A DNA stretch of 64,000 bases from Phorcus lineatus (taxonomy: Eukaryota > Mollusca > Gastropoda > Trochida > Trochidae): positions 28,865,429-28,929,428 of the forward strand of contig OV121097.1 of assembly GCA_921293015.1 (NCBI GenBank). Direction: 5' to 3'. Both the position numbers and the translations under genes were made by a program. The notes under the pieces are model-generated. The model ran no database searches and was not told the DNA's origin. It saw nothing but the letters and a program-made list of their open reading frames with translations. The stretch's first letter is position 1. Each line of letters starts with the position of its first letter. Positions 1 to 13,598 of this stretch are shown here, piece after piece.

Positions 1-590
1 TCTGAGTATGTATCAATGTTAGAAGCATTTCGTAATTTCTTTTTACAAAGTTAGAATTTTCATGCTTTATTCATCTAACTCAAACAGTATTTGGTCCTTA
101 CTAGGGCTTAGGGCTTGTGGTTTGAAATATAGGCCATGTAAGGGGGGATACCTGAAAGTATTACAAGCCCTTTAGACTTAAAATATCTAAAAATAGACAA
201 ACCAGGTGATTCTTTCCCAATGAGCCCCAAATGAAAGTAAGCAACAATGGCTGATAGCTATTTTGACTACATCCTGCTAAATCAGCGTATATGAATCCGC
301 TCTCACTCCTTCCTAATACCCTGATCTCTTTCGGGCTAAAATCCTCCTATGGCTGGCGACTTGATATTCGTGGTTAGCTCACCTATTATTTTTTCAGCCA
401 ATAAAATGTCGTTCATTAAGTAGCTTGAACTCAAAGGATTTTTTCCTTCCCGGTTCTGCCGCTGTTGCTGAAGTGGGTCTTATCATTGGTTGATAAGATA
501 GCTAGCAATACAAGGGTTTGGGCATTAGTAAGGAACGAGAGCGGATTCATATACACTGATTTAGCAGGATGTTTTGCCTACCACACCCAC
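1..590. other. SYF1 intron 17 (partial) with MITE
   Basis: This is the intronic sequence after the last visible SYF1 exon. About half of it is a single inverted-repeat element (270-571). Nothing else recognisable was found in it. Confidence 0.7.
270..571. mobile_element. MITE family A, full-length copy with 9-bp target duplication
   Basis: The 302-bp element has ~35-bp terminal inverted repeats beginning CATCCTGCTAAATCAG, with one mismatch between the ends. The flanks TTTTGACTA (261-269) and TTTTGCCTA (572-580) are a 9-bp target duplication with one mismatch. There is no coding capacity. A diverged full-length relative is at ~52357-52691 and a short deletion derivative at 29915-29999. The right-hand duplication ends only 9 bp inside the intron from the SYF1 exon 17 donor. 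Confidence 0.85.
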
Positions 591-3500
591 CTCGTACTGT
601 TCCTCGGGCAGCACAGCGTTAGTTGCACGTTCGTACACCGCCATTGCGTGTCTGGCCAGTCCGTGCTCTTCCTCTAGCTTGGCATACAGCAGGTACAGAG
701 CTGGGCAATAGAATAAGAAGTTACAGACTCTATGCTTTTAAAATCATGAGTACAAAACAATTTCCTTTGAAATAACCTTTTATGAAATGACCGAAAGGAT
801 TGGTATCCTTTGAGTGAAAGATAATTGTTAAAAAGTATAACAGACTTATCAAACAGGAGAATAATATATATGATTGCGAATGAACTCAAACGTTTGCCTT
901 AATGGACAGTAGATCTTCATGAAGATAAGATTTTGCCTGAATGTTTGCCTGAATTCAATAAAAAAGTAGATAACCTGAATATAAAATACATGTATACATT
1001 CATAATTGTAATGACTTCAAACTAATTAAATTAAATCATTGACTCAATCTGGAGAAAATTTATAGCTTACCTTTCGCATATTTTGGTGGACAGTTTTCTA
1101 GACATTGTTCAAACAGGTCTCTTGATCTTTCCAGTTTCTTCCCACCCTGCAAGGAGAAATCAATTCAGTTTAAGTTAGATTTATTCACATAGTCTTGTCC
1201 CTAGATTATCAGATTTTAAGGAAAACCAACAAAAAAGTGAGTAAATTTTCCCATCTATGGACCACCACTGCTCACATCAGCTTAAATTCAATAATTTATT
1301 TTGGATAATCAGCACTTGGTGTTCAAGACAAAAGTTTATTCACTTCAATATGAAAATAAATCCAGCTTTTTGATAAAATATTATGATCTCTTCCGGCTGT
1401 CTGATCATAAAGTTGGATTTTCTTTATGGACTTTATGGACATTGATGAAGTTAAACGACAGATATTAATGTAATAATGAGACAATATTTAGACATTTTTA
1501 ATATATCTATGATCGCCTCACTTATTCAAAATCAACACCCTTTTTTATGATTGGGTGCACATCCTCCCATTCTTTTCAGTTCTTGACAAGACACAATCAT
1601 AATCACAAAGCATTGAATACTTACATATCTGCTGATGAACTTGGTGAGGTATGTGTTCCAGATATCGTACACGTTTGGCCACTTGAATAGGGCAATTCCT
1701 TTCTCATAGGCCTGCAGATTTAAACATTGTGAGTGAGTAATTGTTTAGCCCAGCTTGGGTAATATTTCAGCCATTAGCGATTCTCTATTGAAATAATTAC
1801 ACAAGTAACAGATGTTATGTAGGAAAAAACGTTTTCTAGTGGCCTCTATGGCTAAAGAATGACAGAAAGATAGAACATAGAAGCTATAAAGTATATGGTA
1901 TTTTTTAAATATAAAGGAATGAGTAAGTTATTGCTAAGCACAACAAAGGCTGTATTTGTCAACAAGCATTCAAGGTAAAAGAAATAAAAGAGAGTGAAAG
2001 AGGACACAATCATAGATCTTTTATCAAATATTTTCAGGTATATAAACAATAGGTCTAAGTTTTTAATCAGAAGCATGATTCAATACATTTGTATGAATTA
2101 AAATTTTAACAATTTAAGATGAGGTCACTTAAAACATGCGTCTTACCTTAAAAGCTTCTTCAAAGTAGTTGTTTTCCTCCAGGAACATCCCATAGTTCAT
2201 GATTATTTGTGGAGTTGCAATCCGTAGGTCGATGATACGGTCGTACACTGCCTTACATGACTGCAACAAAAACATGGTAAAAGTTTTTTATTAAAAATAA
2301 TTATGAAATATTTTCTCCTGATAAATTCTTTGAAAAAAACCTCAAACCTATTCAATGCATTAACTATATTTTTTTAAATAGTTTACCACCAATGGAATGA
2401 GTGAAATGTCTTGAAAGATTTTTTGTTATTACATTATTTCAATTTTTTTTTTATCATTATTAGATTTTGGCACCACTGTAATTAAAAGACAGGTGATTAT
2501 GTGAAAGAGTTACAGTTGTTTTGTACTTCCCTTGCAAATAGACGAAAGAATAAGACTTTATCTTGCAGGGCAGTTATAAGCTATGAGTTGTGAGGTATAG
2601 ATGTGGTTACTGCACGCATTTAACAAGAATTACGGCCCTTGTTGCATCAAATACAGTAAAATTGGAATATATACATTACTTTATGGATTTTTGAATTCAA
2701 GGCTTTAAAAGAAATTTTTTTATTTCATTTTAATTTAAGGCTTTGAAAGAAAAACTTAATTTTTGTAATTGTCAACCTATTGCAACTAAAAAAAGAGCAA
2801 TACCTTCAATAGTTAAATGACATATCCAAAGAATTATTTCTCGGGAGATGATGTTGCACAAAGCCTTAATTAGCCAGTGATGGAGACTGCTTGGCATTAT
2901 GTTGTTGCCTACCTTAAATGTCCCAAAGCTTTCTTCCAGATCAGCGTACAGGGACCAGACCCGTAGGGACTTGTGAACGCGGGACTGCACAGTCTCAGTC
3001 TGCCAACCAGAGATATATATCGTCATATTATTTATCTAATACACCTTATAATTAATTTGAAGTTACCATATGGAACTAAATTCACCTTGAGCCTAAACGT
3101 CTACCAATAACCAAGGCAAATTGCAAAGATATCAGGTTTCTTTAAAGTAAAGTGCAGTCTTAATGAGCTCAGTCATAGAACCCAAAAGTCTTAATTATTT
3201 CACCAGTGCAAGCCAATCTAAGGGGTATGACAAACAGTTTTTCTTTCAAATATATTTTCATGTTGAAAAACAGTAAAATGTTGATTTTGAAAATTTTTGA
3301 CGAAGATATCATCCAACATGCTACAACCAATCAAATATTGATTGCAGTTGTAAATCTGTTTCTTTGAACCTGACTTTGTTGGTCCAAAAAACAACAAAAG
3401 CAAAAATCACCCAACAAAAGAAATCATTAAAGGTTGAAAATACACGTAAGAAACCTTATATCATAAATGTTACTTTTCAAAATAAAACGGTGATTCAAAA

Positions 3501-6500
3501 CTATTAACCTCATCATGATAAGCCACCTTCCTGGGGGGAGGAACTGTGGCCTTCTGCATCAGCTTCAGTGCTGCGTCATTGTTCCTGAAATTATTTGACA
3601 TAGATTAAGAAAAGTAAATACAAGATATGAATAATTGTAAAATGACTTTGTTGTATTCTCGATTCTGATAGGTTGATTCGAAAAATTACCCTATGTTGAA
3701 TGGCAATGAATAGCCTCAATTCAGCTAATTAATTTTCCAGTTTCTTTGAAAATTCTTGCCGAACTCCAATTTGACAGTCGTCTTTAACCTTTTTTAGATT
3801 GGGTCTACCGGTGGATAATACAAATAATTTTTAATAATATGATTTATTTTTAAAGAATGGAAATATTTTCAACTGGCTAACTTAGACCAAATTTGCCGCT
3901 TTATTTCATGCGGCCACCTTCTTTCGAATGCCATTCCTATGGTATGATGTCACAATAGCCAACCGTTTTGACGTCACAATTTTCGCGACGCTAAAGCTGA
4001 TAATTTACATTACAATTACTTAAAACTAAATTTGCGGGTGTTGAATAAAAATGAATCCCGGAAATTTTACAAACGCAACTATTTATATTCTATATAACTC
4101 TTTGAGATACTGGTCATATAATCCAAGCAAATTTTTCAAATATGTCCTAGCGCTACTGGACAATTCTGGCCTTGATTCTAATTTACATATATATACAGTA
4201 GCCAAATGCAGCCAACATATATATGAATAGAGAAGCAAAGTACATAAATAAAGTACCAAAATAATCTACAATCCTGTTAACAAACACATATGATATGCAG
4301 TACGTAAATTAACACAGTAATACTTACACAAACAGTACACAAACAAAGTAAAGAATGAAATACACAAATGCAGTATACACATACAAAAACAAAGTTAACC
4401 CTCAAGTTGCTGAATATTATTTTGACCAGTTTTGCCCCCGTGGCTGAATTTTCAAGCACTCGCCTCGCTACCGTTAATGCGTAATTAGCACCAGTGGCTG
4501 AATTTTCCAGTGCCGCGAGTCGCGACCGTTTTGCCAATATATGGTTTGTTTACGTGGCGAAATACGGATGTAAATATCATTGTATACAAAGCTAGTCGGC
4601 GAATCCCGTGTTACAAATGGAAGATTCTTACCTGACACTTTGAATGAAATTTCTATTACCCCTAGCACGGTTTCTATAACCGAAGTAAACTTGTTTTCAA
4701 TTCGGGCGCCGTAACTCAATAAATTCTAAGAGCGCATGCGCGAAATGAACACGAAACTACAGACAAATAGTTCCTCTTGACATCGATATAAAAATTATTA
4801 CAAAAATTTGTCTAGCACGAATTTTACAATTATTCAAAAATTGTCTATATTTCAAACTCTATAAAATCATTTAATCACTGAGTGCACATAGACAAATTAT
4901 ATACGGAAATGAAGCTAATTTATTGCTCTACATTTTACGATAAATTTCATTACGATACGCCATCCTAAACGAAAGATATAAATAACGAAAGCAGGGTAGT
5001 GATAAACCCCGATAACGTTCTGACCCCCACAGTAATATTACTAAGCTAGTAGCCCCGGGCAAACGCACGCGCTCAGCGCGTGCAGGCGGGGTATCCCCGC
5101 TGAAAAATACACTCACACTTAACAGAAATTGTCTTTATTTCCAATTTTATAATTCAAGTTATTCGCTTTGTATACATGCAAATTATATATGGAATTGAAG
5201 GCATTTTGTTCTTCTTTACGAATAAATAAATCATAATAATCTTTTGCTGTGTATTTAGAAGTTATTACCAACGAAACGTGGGTAAAGCTAGTGAATAAAG
5301 TCTTTGATAATCGCCTTACCGCGACATTTGTCGCATAATTTCCACATGTTTTACTTTGATGCAAATATGGGCAAATTACACATGAAAATGAAGGTATTTA
5401 TTTCATCTTTACGTTGATATGAAAATGATTAATATGTACCGCTTGGTTTGGAATATATATAGTTTGCAAAGATTGTCCCCTCAGGTATTTGAGAACAGAT
5501 TTTGATAATTGCGACATCACTTACCGCTCCTTTATTGTTTCATTGTAATTTGCAAATTTTATATAGAATTGAAGACGATCCTTTTCTCTTTATTGTGATA
5601 TAAAAATGTTGATAATGCGCTCTGCCGTTAAATAGATAGGAAGTGTAAAAAGCAGTTGAAAAAATCGCTTCTCGGTTAACAATATATGAATAGAGAAATT
5701 GCCTGTTTGCGCGATGCTCGTCGGGTCTTTACTGATTTTCGTTTACATAAAAATTTTATGTGGAAATATAGATCATCCTTTTCTCTATATTTTGATATAT
5801 GAAATTTCAAAATGTCCCGAGAAGTTTATGTGATATAAAGTGCGAGAAAATGGTAAATACACAAAGAATATAGAAAAGTCGCAATTTTGCGGCACTTGCT
5901 GTATCTTTATTTTATATACTGCATATAACTTTTTTACATCAAATCGAAGACAATTATTTCTTCTTTATCACGAGGTAATCAATTTCAAAATACGCCTAGC
6001 TGTTGAGAAGATATGAACGAAATAAAGGCACATGTCAAAATCGCCGTTCAGTTTACATGATTTGAATAGAGAAATTAGCTTTTTGTGCGGCGCTTGCTGT
6101 GTCTTTATTTATTTTTGCGCATGTACAAATTTTACATGGAATGAAAGACAATCTTTCTCTCTATCTTACAATATAAAAATTGTCAAAATAAGTTGAGCAC
6201 ATCATGTGAAAATTGGTGTGACAAAATGGTGTAAAACTAAAAATATGTAAAAATCACCTCATTTACGGCACATGCTGTATATTCAGTTCAGGTAGCGCAT
6301 ATTCGTAATTTATATCGAATTAAAGACAATTTTCTCCTCTTTCAAATGATCCCACCTGTATTGAAATCCGCCCAAGGGTTTAGATCATACGGCGTGCGAA
6401 AGCAAGGTGTGCTTTTGTTTTGAGTGCGCACGCCTGAGCAAACAATAACGTGCGCGTCTCGATAAGCTCGTGCGCGAGGGGAGCAATAACTCACAGGCCT

Positions 6501-9500
6501 ATAGCAAGCCCGGCGGGTAGTGGGGGAAAATTGAGCGTTTGTAATGCATATTTTCGGTACGATAAACATGACCAATATCTATAAAACTTTCGGAAAATAT
6601 GCCCCCATTCTTTAGAACAACAACGGGGAAAAAATCGGCAGCTTAGCGAAAGCCGGAACGAATATACACGCGTTCAACCGACACGACTGCCGTGCAATTT
6701 TTTTCCGGGATCCGCTACATGGTACAATTGCGTTAATTAGTAAATGCGTCAGATTATAAGTCCGGCTTCCGGGGTTCGCTAAGGCTAACTGCGGCGTAGT
6801 TTAATTTCATCCCGGACCATTCCGTAAACCGCGGCTTGAGGGTTAAGAATACAATACACTAACACATTACACAAACATTGCACAAAAGATGTACACAAAC
6901 ACTGCAAAATCATTCACACAGACAGTACACAAAACAAGTACTCACTCATGTCTGATCTCCATCTCGGTCCACTCACAGTACACAGACGCAAGGTCATCAA
7001 CATGCTTGTACGGCACCTTCACAGCTTTCTCAAATATTACCCGAGCCTAGAATCAAAACGACAAACTTTTGTTATCAAATTATCATTTCAATAAGGTTGA
7101 AAACAAGCCAGTTTGAAAGCATAATTCTGTTTATTCAATAGCCAAAACAAATAAAACCTGTAGAACATGCCCGAGTGGAGAAGAGTTATGAAGTGTTGGG
7201 CTGGGTGCCGTATAGGCCCTATTATTACACTGCAGTAATTAGTAAACACCTTTCGGGCATTTCATACATATCACATATCATTCTAGTCTTGCATTGCAAA
7301 AAGTGGGAAATTTAAAAACATTTTTCATGTAATGTCCAACTACAGGATTATCAGTAAAATTATCCTTAGTATTCGACAATCATTAATGAATTCTTTTTTT
7401 CATGAATACTTACATCCTCAAGTTGGTTTGCATTCTCATAGAATTTAGCAAACTCCACCCAGAGAGTGTGTGGTTTGCCTGACGCTAGCCGAGGGTCGAC
7501 TGTCTGAACAGCCTCAGTGTATGTGTTGATAATCTGAAACAGATGAAGTGACGGTTTGCAACAATGGCAAAAGGTTTGCAATTATTTGGAAACACATGGT
7601 GCAAGCTCTGGTGCAACGCAACATCAATTGACTCAACTTATAACAAAAGAACAACTTTTTGAATTTTTTAGGGGGGATGAGCCCTATTCAAACTTCTGTC
7701 CTCACGTCGAGGCAAAAATCAAAAGTCCTGAGAGTCCAAGCAACTTTCTTGAGATCATAAATATATTTACGTACAGGATGATTAAGCAGCACAGCTTCCT
7801 TATCAAAACTTTGTAACTTTGCGGTATGAATAAAATGATGACTATGTCACAGCTGTTCACTATCTAAATGGCAAATATTTCTAGAACCCTCACTTAAAGC
7901 CAAGATTCAATCATACCTCTCTAGGTTTTCCTTCAAAGAGTTTGACTCTCTTGTGCCACTCATGTACATTGTGTGGGTTCTGTCTCAGCAGCACGCTGTA
8001 AGAAACCAGAGAATGTATCATTACCCATAGGGTTATATGGTTACACATAATCAGTGAAATCATATCATATTGGCACATGTGCAAATAATTTTTGACTTTC
8101 AAATTTTGACTTTTCATAAAATCTTGGTTGTGACTTTACTGAGTGTGATGAAAAAGGATATCTTTCCCCAAACTATCATCATATGATTAAAATGACATAA
8201 AATTTTGTAACAATAAAACTAAGACATGTCAAATAAGTGTATAAATGTGTCAAATAACCTTTACAAAAGACAAACTTTATAAATGATCCTTGTTCAAACA
8301 AACTTGAAATTATTTTGTAAAAGTCAACGACATACCTGCAATTTTGATTGTGTAAACATACATGAAACAACTATAAGTGCCCTCCATTACGCTTTCAAGC
8401 AACCAAGGCAATAAGCATCTCTAGGTGAGAACCAGATTGATTACTAAAATTTGAGCTCAGGAATATTGTTGAATATTGTATTTACTCAACTGGTGAACCA
8501 ATAGTTGAGGTCTTAAACACCTAAAAAACACAAATATGTCAGTTACTAAACAATTACCAAACAGATCATTTCAATGGGTCACCTGTTTAAAAGAAGAGGT
8601 CGTCGATCCATCAAACTTTCCAACCGAGCCAGTCTTAGTTCCAGATCAATATCATCTGGAAGAAAAGAGACAAAATGGGGTAAACAAACTATTATTTACC
8701 CCAAAGAAAAACTGTTCATGTTATTAATTTCCAAACTGGACCCTAGACACAAAGAAATATAAACCATGAATGAATTTCAAAGATAAATAATAAAAACATG
8801 AATATCAATTAGATGATATAAAATATTTCTTATTTCATAGGTGAGCTTCACAACATTCCTATGTAGTAAAGAGAGAGTATGAAAAACAGTTTGTCCTATG
8901 CTTACAGCAGATTTTATGAGTGCCTCACCTTAAGTTCTACCTTTCTCTTCCATGTTTGAAAAGATATGTGGCTAAGAATCATTTCAATTATTAGAGGTGC
9001 AATCAATCACCACATTCCTAACACAGCATATGATTTATCAACTATGAATTTATCAATAATGATTGACACTCAATTTTTCAAACATATGATTTTATGAGTG
9101 CTTCACCTTCGGTTCTCTTTGATATTAGAAAAGACATGTGGCTAAGAATCATTTCAATAATTAGTGGTGCAATCATTAACCACATTCCTAACACAGCATC
9201 ATGATTTATCAACTATGAATTTATCTATAATGATGAAGACTGTCAATTTTTCAAACGGATGATTTTATGAGTGCTTCACCTTCTTCAGTTGCTCCCGTTT
9301 CTTCCATGGTCTCCATCTTGGCTGCAATCATGCTCTTCTCAAACTTGGCATATTCATCAAACACCTGGGTGAAGTCTCGTACTGTAATCACAGTCTGGAT
9401 TGCCTCCTCGTAAATATCCCTCGCCTGCAATAATATCAATGGGTTAGATAAACTACTCTAAAAAAATGCTCACTGATGCTCTTGCACATTGGTGCCATTA

Positions 9501-12500
9501 AACTAACTGACCTTAGCACTAATATCTTTTATCAACATTCATACAGAATTCCAGATTGTCCAGAAGTTTGAAAAAATTTAATTATTAAAATTGATGTTTC
9601 ATCATTGAGGCAATTAAAAGCTCATGATTTATGTTTCAAAATTACAAATATCCCCAACGTTTTTTTGTCCAATAGAAATCAGTTAGAGAAACCTCAGGTA
9701 GAGAAAGCTTAAGATTGTCAACAGAATCAAAATCAACATTTTGCCAAAGGTTGTAGAATGTTTCTATTGCATTAAGTCTGATGTCTATTATGTTTGTTAT
9801 ATTCATAGCCATAGATTCTGTCCTCATATCCACTACTACTTTATCAAAAGATTTGACACTGTGCTCTTAATTTCAGGGAATTTTAATTTTCAAAACTGTC
9901 CATTCACCCTTTCAAAGTGGCGGCCCCTGATGTAGTAGTTAGCGAGAGAGTTCCACAGCACTCCAATCTGGTCTGTGTAGCGCTTGAGACCCTGGCGGAT
10001 GATTGGCTCAATCTTCAGTGATGTCACCTTGTCTGGGTTCTTGGCGATCAGCTCACAGAGCTCATTCCATAACTGCAAGGAATGAATCATGAATACATTT
10101 AAAGGGACTGTGACAACGCTCTAGTCCGCCATTTTGTTTTATTGCAAAACATAAAAAAAGGGAAGGCTGTATCTTGTAACTGCATAATAAAGTACAAGAA
10201 TCTAAAATATATACACAAATTGGCAAATAAGGATAAGTCTGATTAGGAATAATAGAAGATTGGCTTTTTTTCTCATAGCTTGTTTTTTTTGTCTGAAAAC
10301 ATGTTATTCTTTGTCTATTGTTAACTCATATAGAAACCAAATTATTACCCTTATTTACAGTTTTCAACAGTATTGCCTTAAAATCATGAAGTTATAAATT
10401 ATATTTCAAAACAGGAATGTACACTCTTCATTTGTTTCAATAATAAACACTCTGATAGAGCCGCTGATTTAAGATGATCGGATAACCAAAATACAACAAT
10501 AGTTTAAGATTACATAGCTGGTTTCATATCCAAAACACCATCTTGTATACAGTGACAAATTTTATTATGTTTAGATTTTAAAGATTTTTTTAAAAAAAGA
10601 AGGTTTTTACCTGATGTTTTGACTTCCCCTCCTTTGACACAAAAGTTTCATCATTAATTATATCAGCCAATCGCATCGCAGCTTCGTCCAGCCAGCCAAT
10701 CTTCTTAAGGTATTCAATGTACTCTTCTGTGTTATCTTTTTGAAGCTGAAAATAAACAGAATTTATTCTGAAATTGTCAATATGATAAGAATTTATAATT
10801 TTATTTTTGCAACATCTATGTTTTTGTTATTATTAACGCTTGTATATATGCAATATGGATAAAGATGTTATTAACAATTTATGTCTATTTTTATAACAAG
10901 TTAGGAAAATAAGAAATTTTAATGTTTTTCTATGAAGCTCATGCTATATTTACCTGCTTATGACTGTCATATGTGCCAGTGGCCTTTTACTGAATGTCTG
11001 TCTGTATATATGCAACCTACTTACTTATTTCAGCTATGCCTTTGCAAATTTACCTTTAAATGTCTCCTGTAAACCCGGACAGCAGTCTCTGAGAGGTCGT
11101 ACATGCGCACAAACTTGAGGTAAAGGGGCCAGATTCTGTTGTGCTGCGTGATGGGAAGAGCTCGGAGACTTCGATCCAGAGTTCGTCTCGACCTGGTTAT
11201 CTTTCCTTGATCGATGAGGAACTGACAGTAGTCAAGCCAAATCCGGGGCATCTGTGAGACAGAGAGTTCAATTGTAAAGCTACTCATGTTGGCAACTATT
11301 AGTCTAAGATATAGAATTTCTCAGTAAAGCTTAATTCATTTTGATATTACCAAACTATGGATGAAATAAGAGAGAGCTATTGAAATTTGTTATTTGCTAT
11401 TGAAAGTACAAGATATCAAATTCATCAAAGCATAAATTTCAAAAGCTTTTTTCAATGAACGGTTCCTTAGTCATTAACCTGTATCCCTATTCAAAGTTAT
11501 TTGGACCATATATTGGGAATGTACTGTAACCCAATCCGTTTGGAAAGAGGTAAAAGATTGGATTACCCAAAATGGTATTTTACAGACTTTTGATTTAACA
11601 AAATCCTTGGTTTGGTTTGGATTCAATGCAGTGAACCTATTGCTAGTTCATATCCTTTTTTCAGCTAAAAGATATATCTATATTTCAACATTGAAGAAAT
11701 TAAATCCAAACTTGAAAAATTTTATCAAAATTTTGAAAGATATTTACACTGTTGAAAAATTCATATCCAAAAGAAATGATAATTTTGCTCAATTTACAGA
11801 TAAGTGGTTCCCATAATTCCCAATATTTGATCAATAATCATTCCTGAGACCTCTCCATATATTTGTCATATCTCTTTCACATATTAACTTATCCTACTAT
11901 TTATGTAATGCACTAAGCTTATAACATATCAGCTACAATTTACACAAGCAATTTATATGAATATCCTGATATTATATAATGATGATATAATTACTAATTG
12001 TATCAAACTATGGAATCAAGTAAAAAAAAAAAAGAAAGTTATTTGGACGAACAAAAACAACAACTTAGGGCAACTTTTCAAAACAGAAAATTAAGATTTA
12101 TGTTTTTCTTCATTCTGAACTTTTCTTACATTTAAAAAAAAGAAGAAGAAGAGACGGTAGCCTGATTACTATAGAATTGTGAAAGATGACATACCTTGTG
12201 CATGAAAACAAGAGAGCGTTCAAATGCGCTGTTCGCGTCCTCATACGCAGGGTCGGTCACACAACGTCCTCTGACCTGCGAGCGACGCAGTTTTAGGTAG
12301 TTGTACCACAACTTGTAGCTGGAAAACAATAGCACTTATGTTTATTTCTTCTAAAATTATTTGCTCCGATAGATGTCTGTATCTTATAAGTGTATGGATA
12401 TTTTTATCATGCTATCAAAGTTATTTAAAAGATATTTCAAACTAGGGTATTGAGTGAAAAATTTGAATCCTAAAATGATTGCCCCTGTAGGTAGTAAAGA

Positions 12501-13551
12501 TCTTTTTGTAATTCCAATGACCAGGCAAGATGCCCAAAATACAACATATTGAAAACACTTATCATTTGGCAAGTAAAAGTAGGAAAATTGTTCAGAAAAA
12601 TTAATTTGTTCCGAAAGATACATTGTTTTTCCTAATGAAGTTTAAGGTTAATTGTTAACATCAAAACATGTTATAGGTTAACTTTGAGCCCTGATGCTAC
12701 ATATAGAATGATAGAAGTATCTGCTACCTTCCTGGCAACTCCTTCAGAGCCCGCTCATAAATCATATTGACGACCTCTTGCGACGCTTCCTTCTTGTGCT
12801 CCAGGTAACGCAGCCAGCATTTCACTGAGAATGGGTTCCTCAGGATATCCTCTTCATACGGCAGATCTTCATCCTCCTGAAATGTATATGAATCTTCAAA
12901 TAGAAGCAATCAAATCAATGATGGTGTGACTCATTCATAATCTTTTCAAATTTATTAAAAAAATTACGAGATTGAATGCAGTCAAATATCAAAATAAAGA
13001 TTAAACAATATTGTCAATTTCTTTGATAGGAATATTAGATGGTAGATGTGATTGACTGATGAACATTAAATGGCCACAGAGTATGTTGATACAAATTAAA
13101 GAATAATGCAGAAAAGCCCACTTGTTGAATGAGATACACATTTTTTTGGGGATGACCCCTATCAAACCAAGAAATCAAATGAATAAATAAAATTGTTTCC
13201 CCGAGTCTATAAAGCGATTGACTTTATTATTTTCAAAAAGGCCTATTTAGAGAGGGTAATCAACCACTTTGGCAAAATTTCAAACATGACATCCTAAGAA
13301 GATATAACTCGTTTTGGAAAGAAACATTTCCGTGATCATCAAGATGTAAATGTTAGTTCTTGAGCCTCGGTTCATAGCGTCTGTCACTTTGTGGTCACTG
13401 GGATTTAAATCGGTAACGAATTCAGACAACTGAACTGATGTTCGTCGAATCAGCTACAAAAGGAACGATGACACACATTCAATATTTTCATAAATTATTT
13501 GGATCAACTTACGAAGAATATATCGTTTGCAGGGTCTTCTGACATCGGCAT
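591..13551 (-). CDS. XAB2: Pre-mRNA-splicing factor SYF1 / XAB2 (partial, 3' end outside window)
   Basis: SYF1/XAB2 is a HAT-repeat scaffold of the NineTeen/Prp19-associated complex, needed for spliceosome activation and, in mammals, transcription-coupled repair; it acts in the nucleus. Seventeen exons join in frame (1878 nt, 626 codons): 13551-13513, 12876-12728, 12318-12195, 11251-11054, 10745-10611, 10072-9908, 9424-9280, 8655-8583, 7995-7917, 7533-7414, 7046-6946, 3584-3509, 2999-2913, 2260-2147, 1711-1625, 1146-1071, 700-591. Family hallmarks are visible throughout: NPFSVKCWLRYLEHKK near the N-terminus, MPRIWLDYCQFLIDQG, RDFTQVFDEYAKFE, SVLLRQNPHNVHEWHKRV, KPHTLWVEFAKFYE and GLARHAMAVYERA. 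The usual length is about 850 aa, so roughly 230 C-terminal residues lie beyond position 1. The first ATG (13551) gives MPMSEDP; a second in-frame ATG follows two codons later. All introns are GT/AG. Intron 11 (3585-6945) carries a large repeat insertion and intron 7 has duplicated donor copies. Identity is secure; the exact start is less so. Confidence 0.95.
4399..6842. mobile_element. piggyBac-type non-autonomous element with internal satellite array
   Basis: A 2444-bp block is bounded by TTAA on both sides (4395-4398 and 6843-6846). Its ends are short inverted repeats: CCCTCAAG on the left and CTTGAGGG on the right. TTAA duplication and CCC-starting ends are hallmarks of piggyBac-superfamily transposons. 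The same ACACAAACAGT-rich repeat lies on both flanks, which supports insertion into a pre-existing array. No transposase frame was found. The terminal inverted repeat is only 8 bp, so the family call is an inference. Confidence 0.6.
4860..6350. repeat. Degenerate ~187-bp tandem repeat (about 8 units)
   Basis: A phrase like CAAATTTTACATGGAATTGA, followed by GACAATC, a CTTTATT run and TGATATAAAAATT, recurs near 4890, 5175, 5365, 5555, 5745, 5925, 6115 and 6295. Spacing of the later units is 180-190 bp. Most units also contain a GCTGTGTCTTTATTT-like segment. Divergence between units is high, so the array is old. Confidence 0.65.
8912..9280. repeat. Tandem duplication spanning the SYF1 exon 7 donor
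   Basis: The plus-strand phrase ATGAGTGCTTCACCTT, which contains the complement of the exon 7 donor (AAG|GTGAAG), occurs at the true boundary (9271-9280) and again at about 9098 and 8920, spaced 173 and 178 bp. Each copy carries ~170 bp of matching intron, including GTGGCTAAGAATCATTTCAA and CACATTCCTAACACAGCAT. The exon-derived part of the two outer copies is decayed. Confidence 0.75.
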
Positions 13552-13589
13552 TTTGGTGAAACTTGAATCACAACATGCGTAAAACGTTC

Positions 13590-13598
13590 ACCGGAAGT
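13590..13598 (+). promoter_or_regulatory. ETS-type motif upstream of SYF1 start
   Basis: ACCGGAAGT, a full consensus ETS/GABPA site, lies 39 bp upstream of the SYF1 start codon. ETS sites close to the start are typical of TATA-less housekeeping promoters. Function is inferred from sequence and position only. Confidence 0.4.

Larger units (their letters stand above)
3585..6945. other. SYF1 intron 11, expanded by repeat insertion
   Basis: At 3.36 kb this is the longest SYF1 intron seen here. It contains a degenerate short repeat rich in ACACAAACAGT (about 4230-4394 and 6847-6942) that is split by a 2.4-kb insertion. The rest, 3600-4230, is unique AT-rich sequence with a perfect CRE-like octamer (TGACGTCA, 3969-3976) that may be chance. 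Confidence 0.7.
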
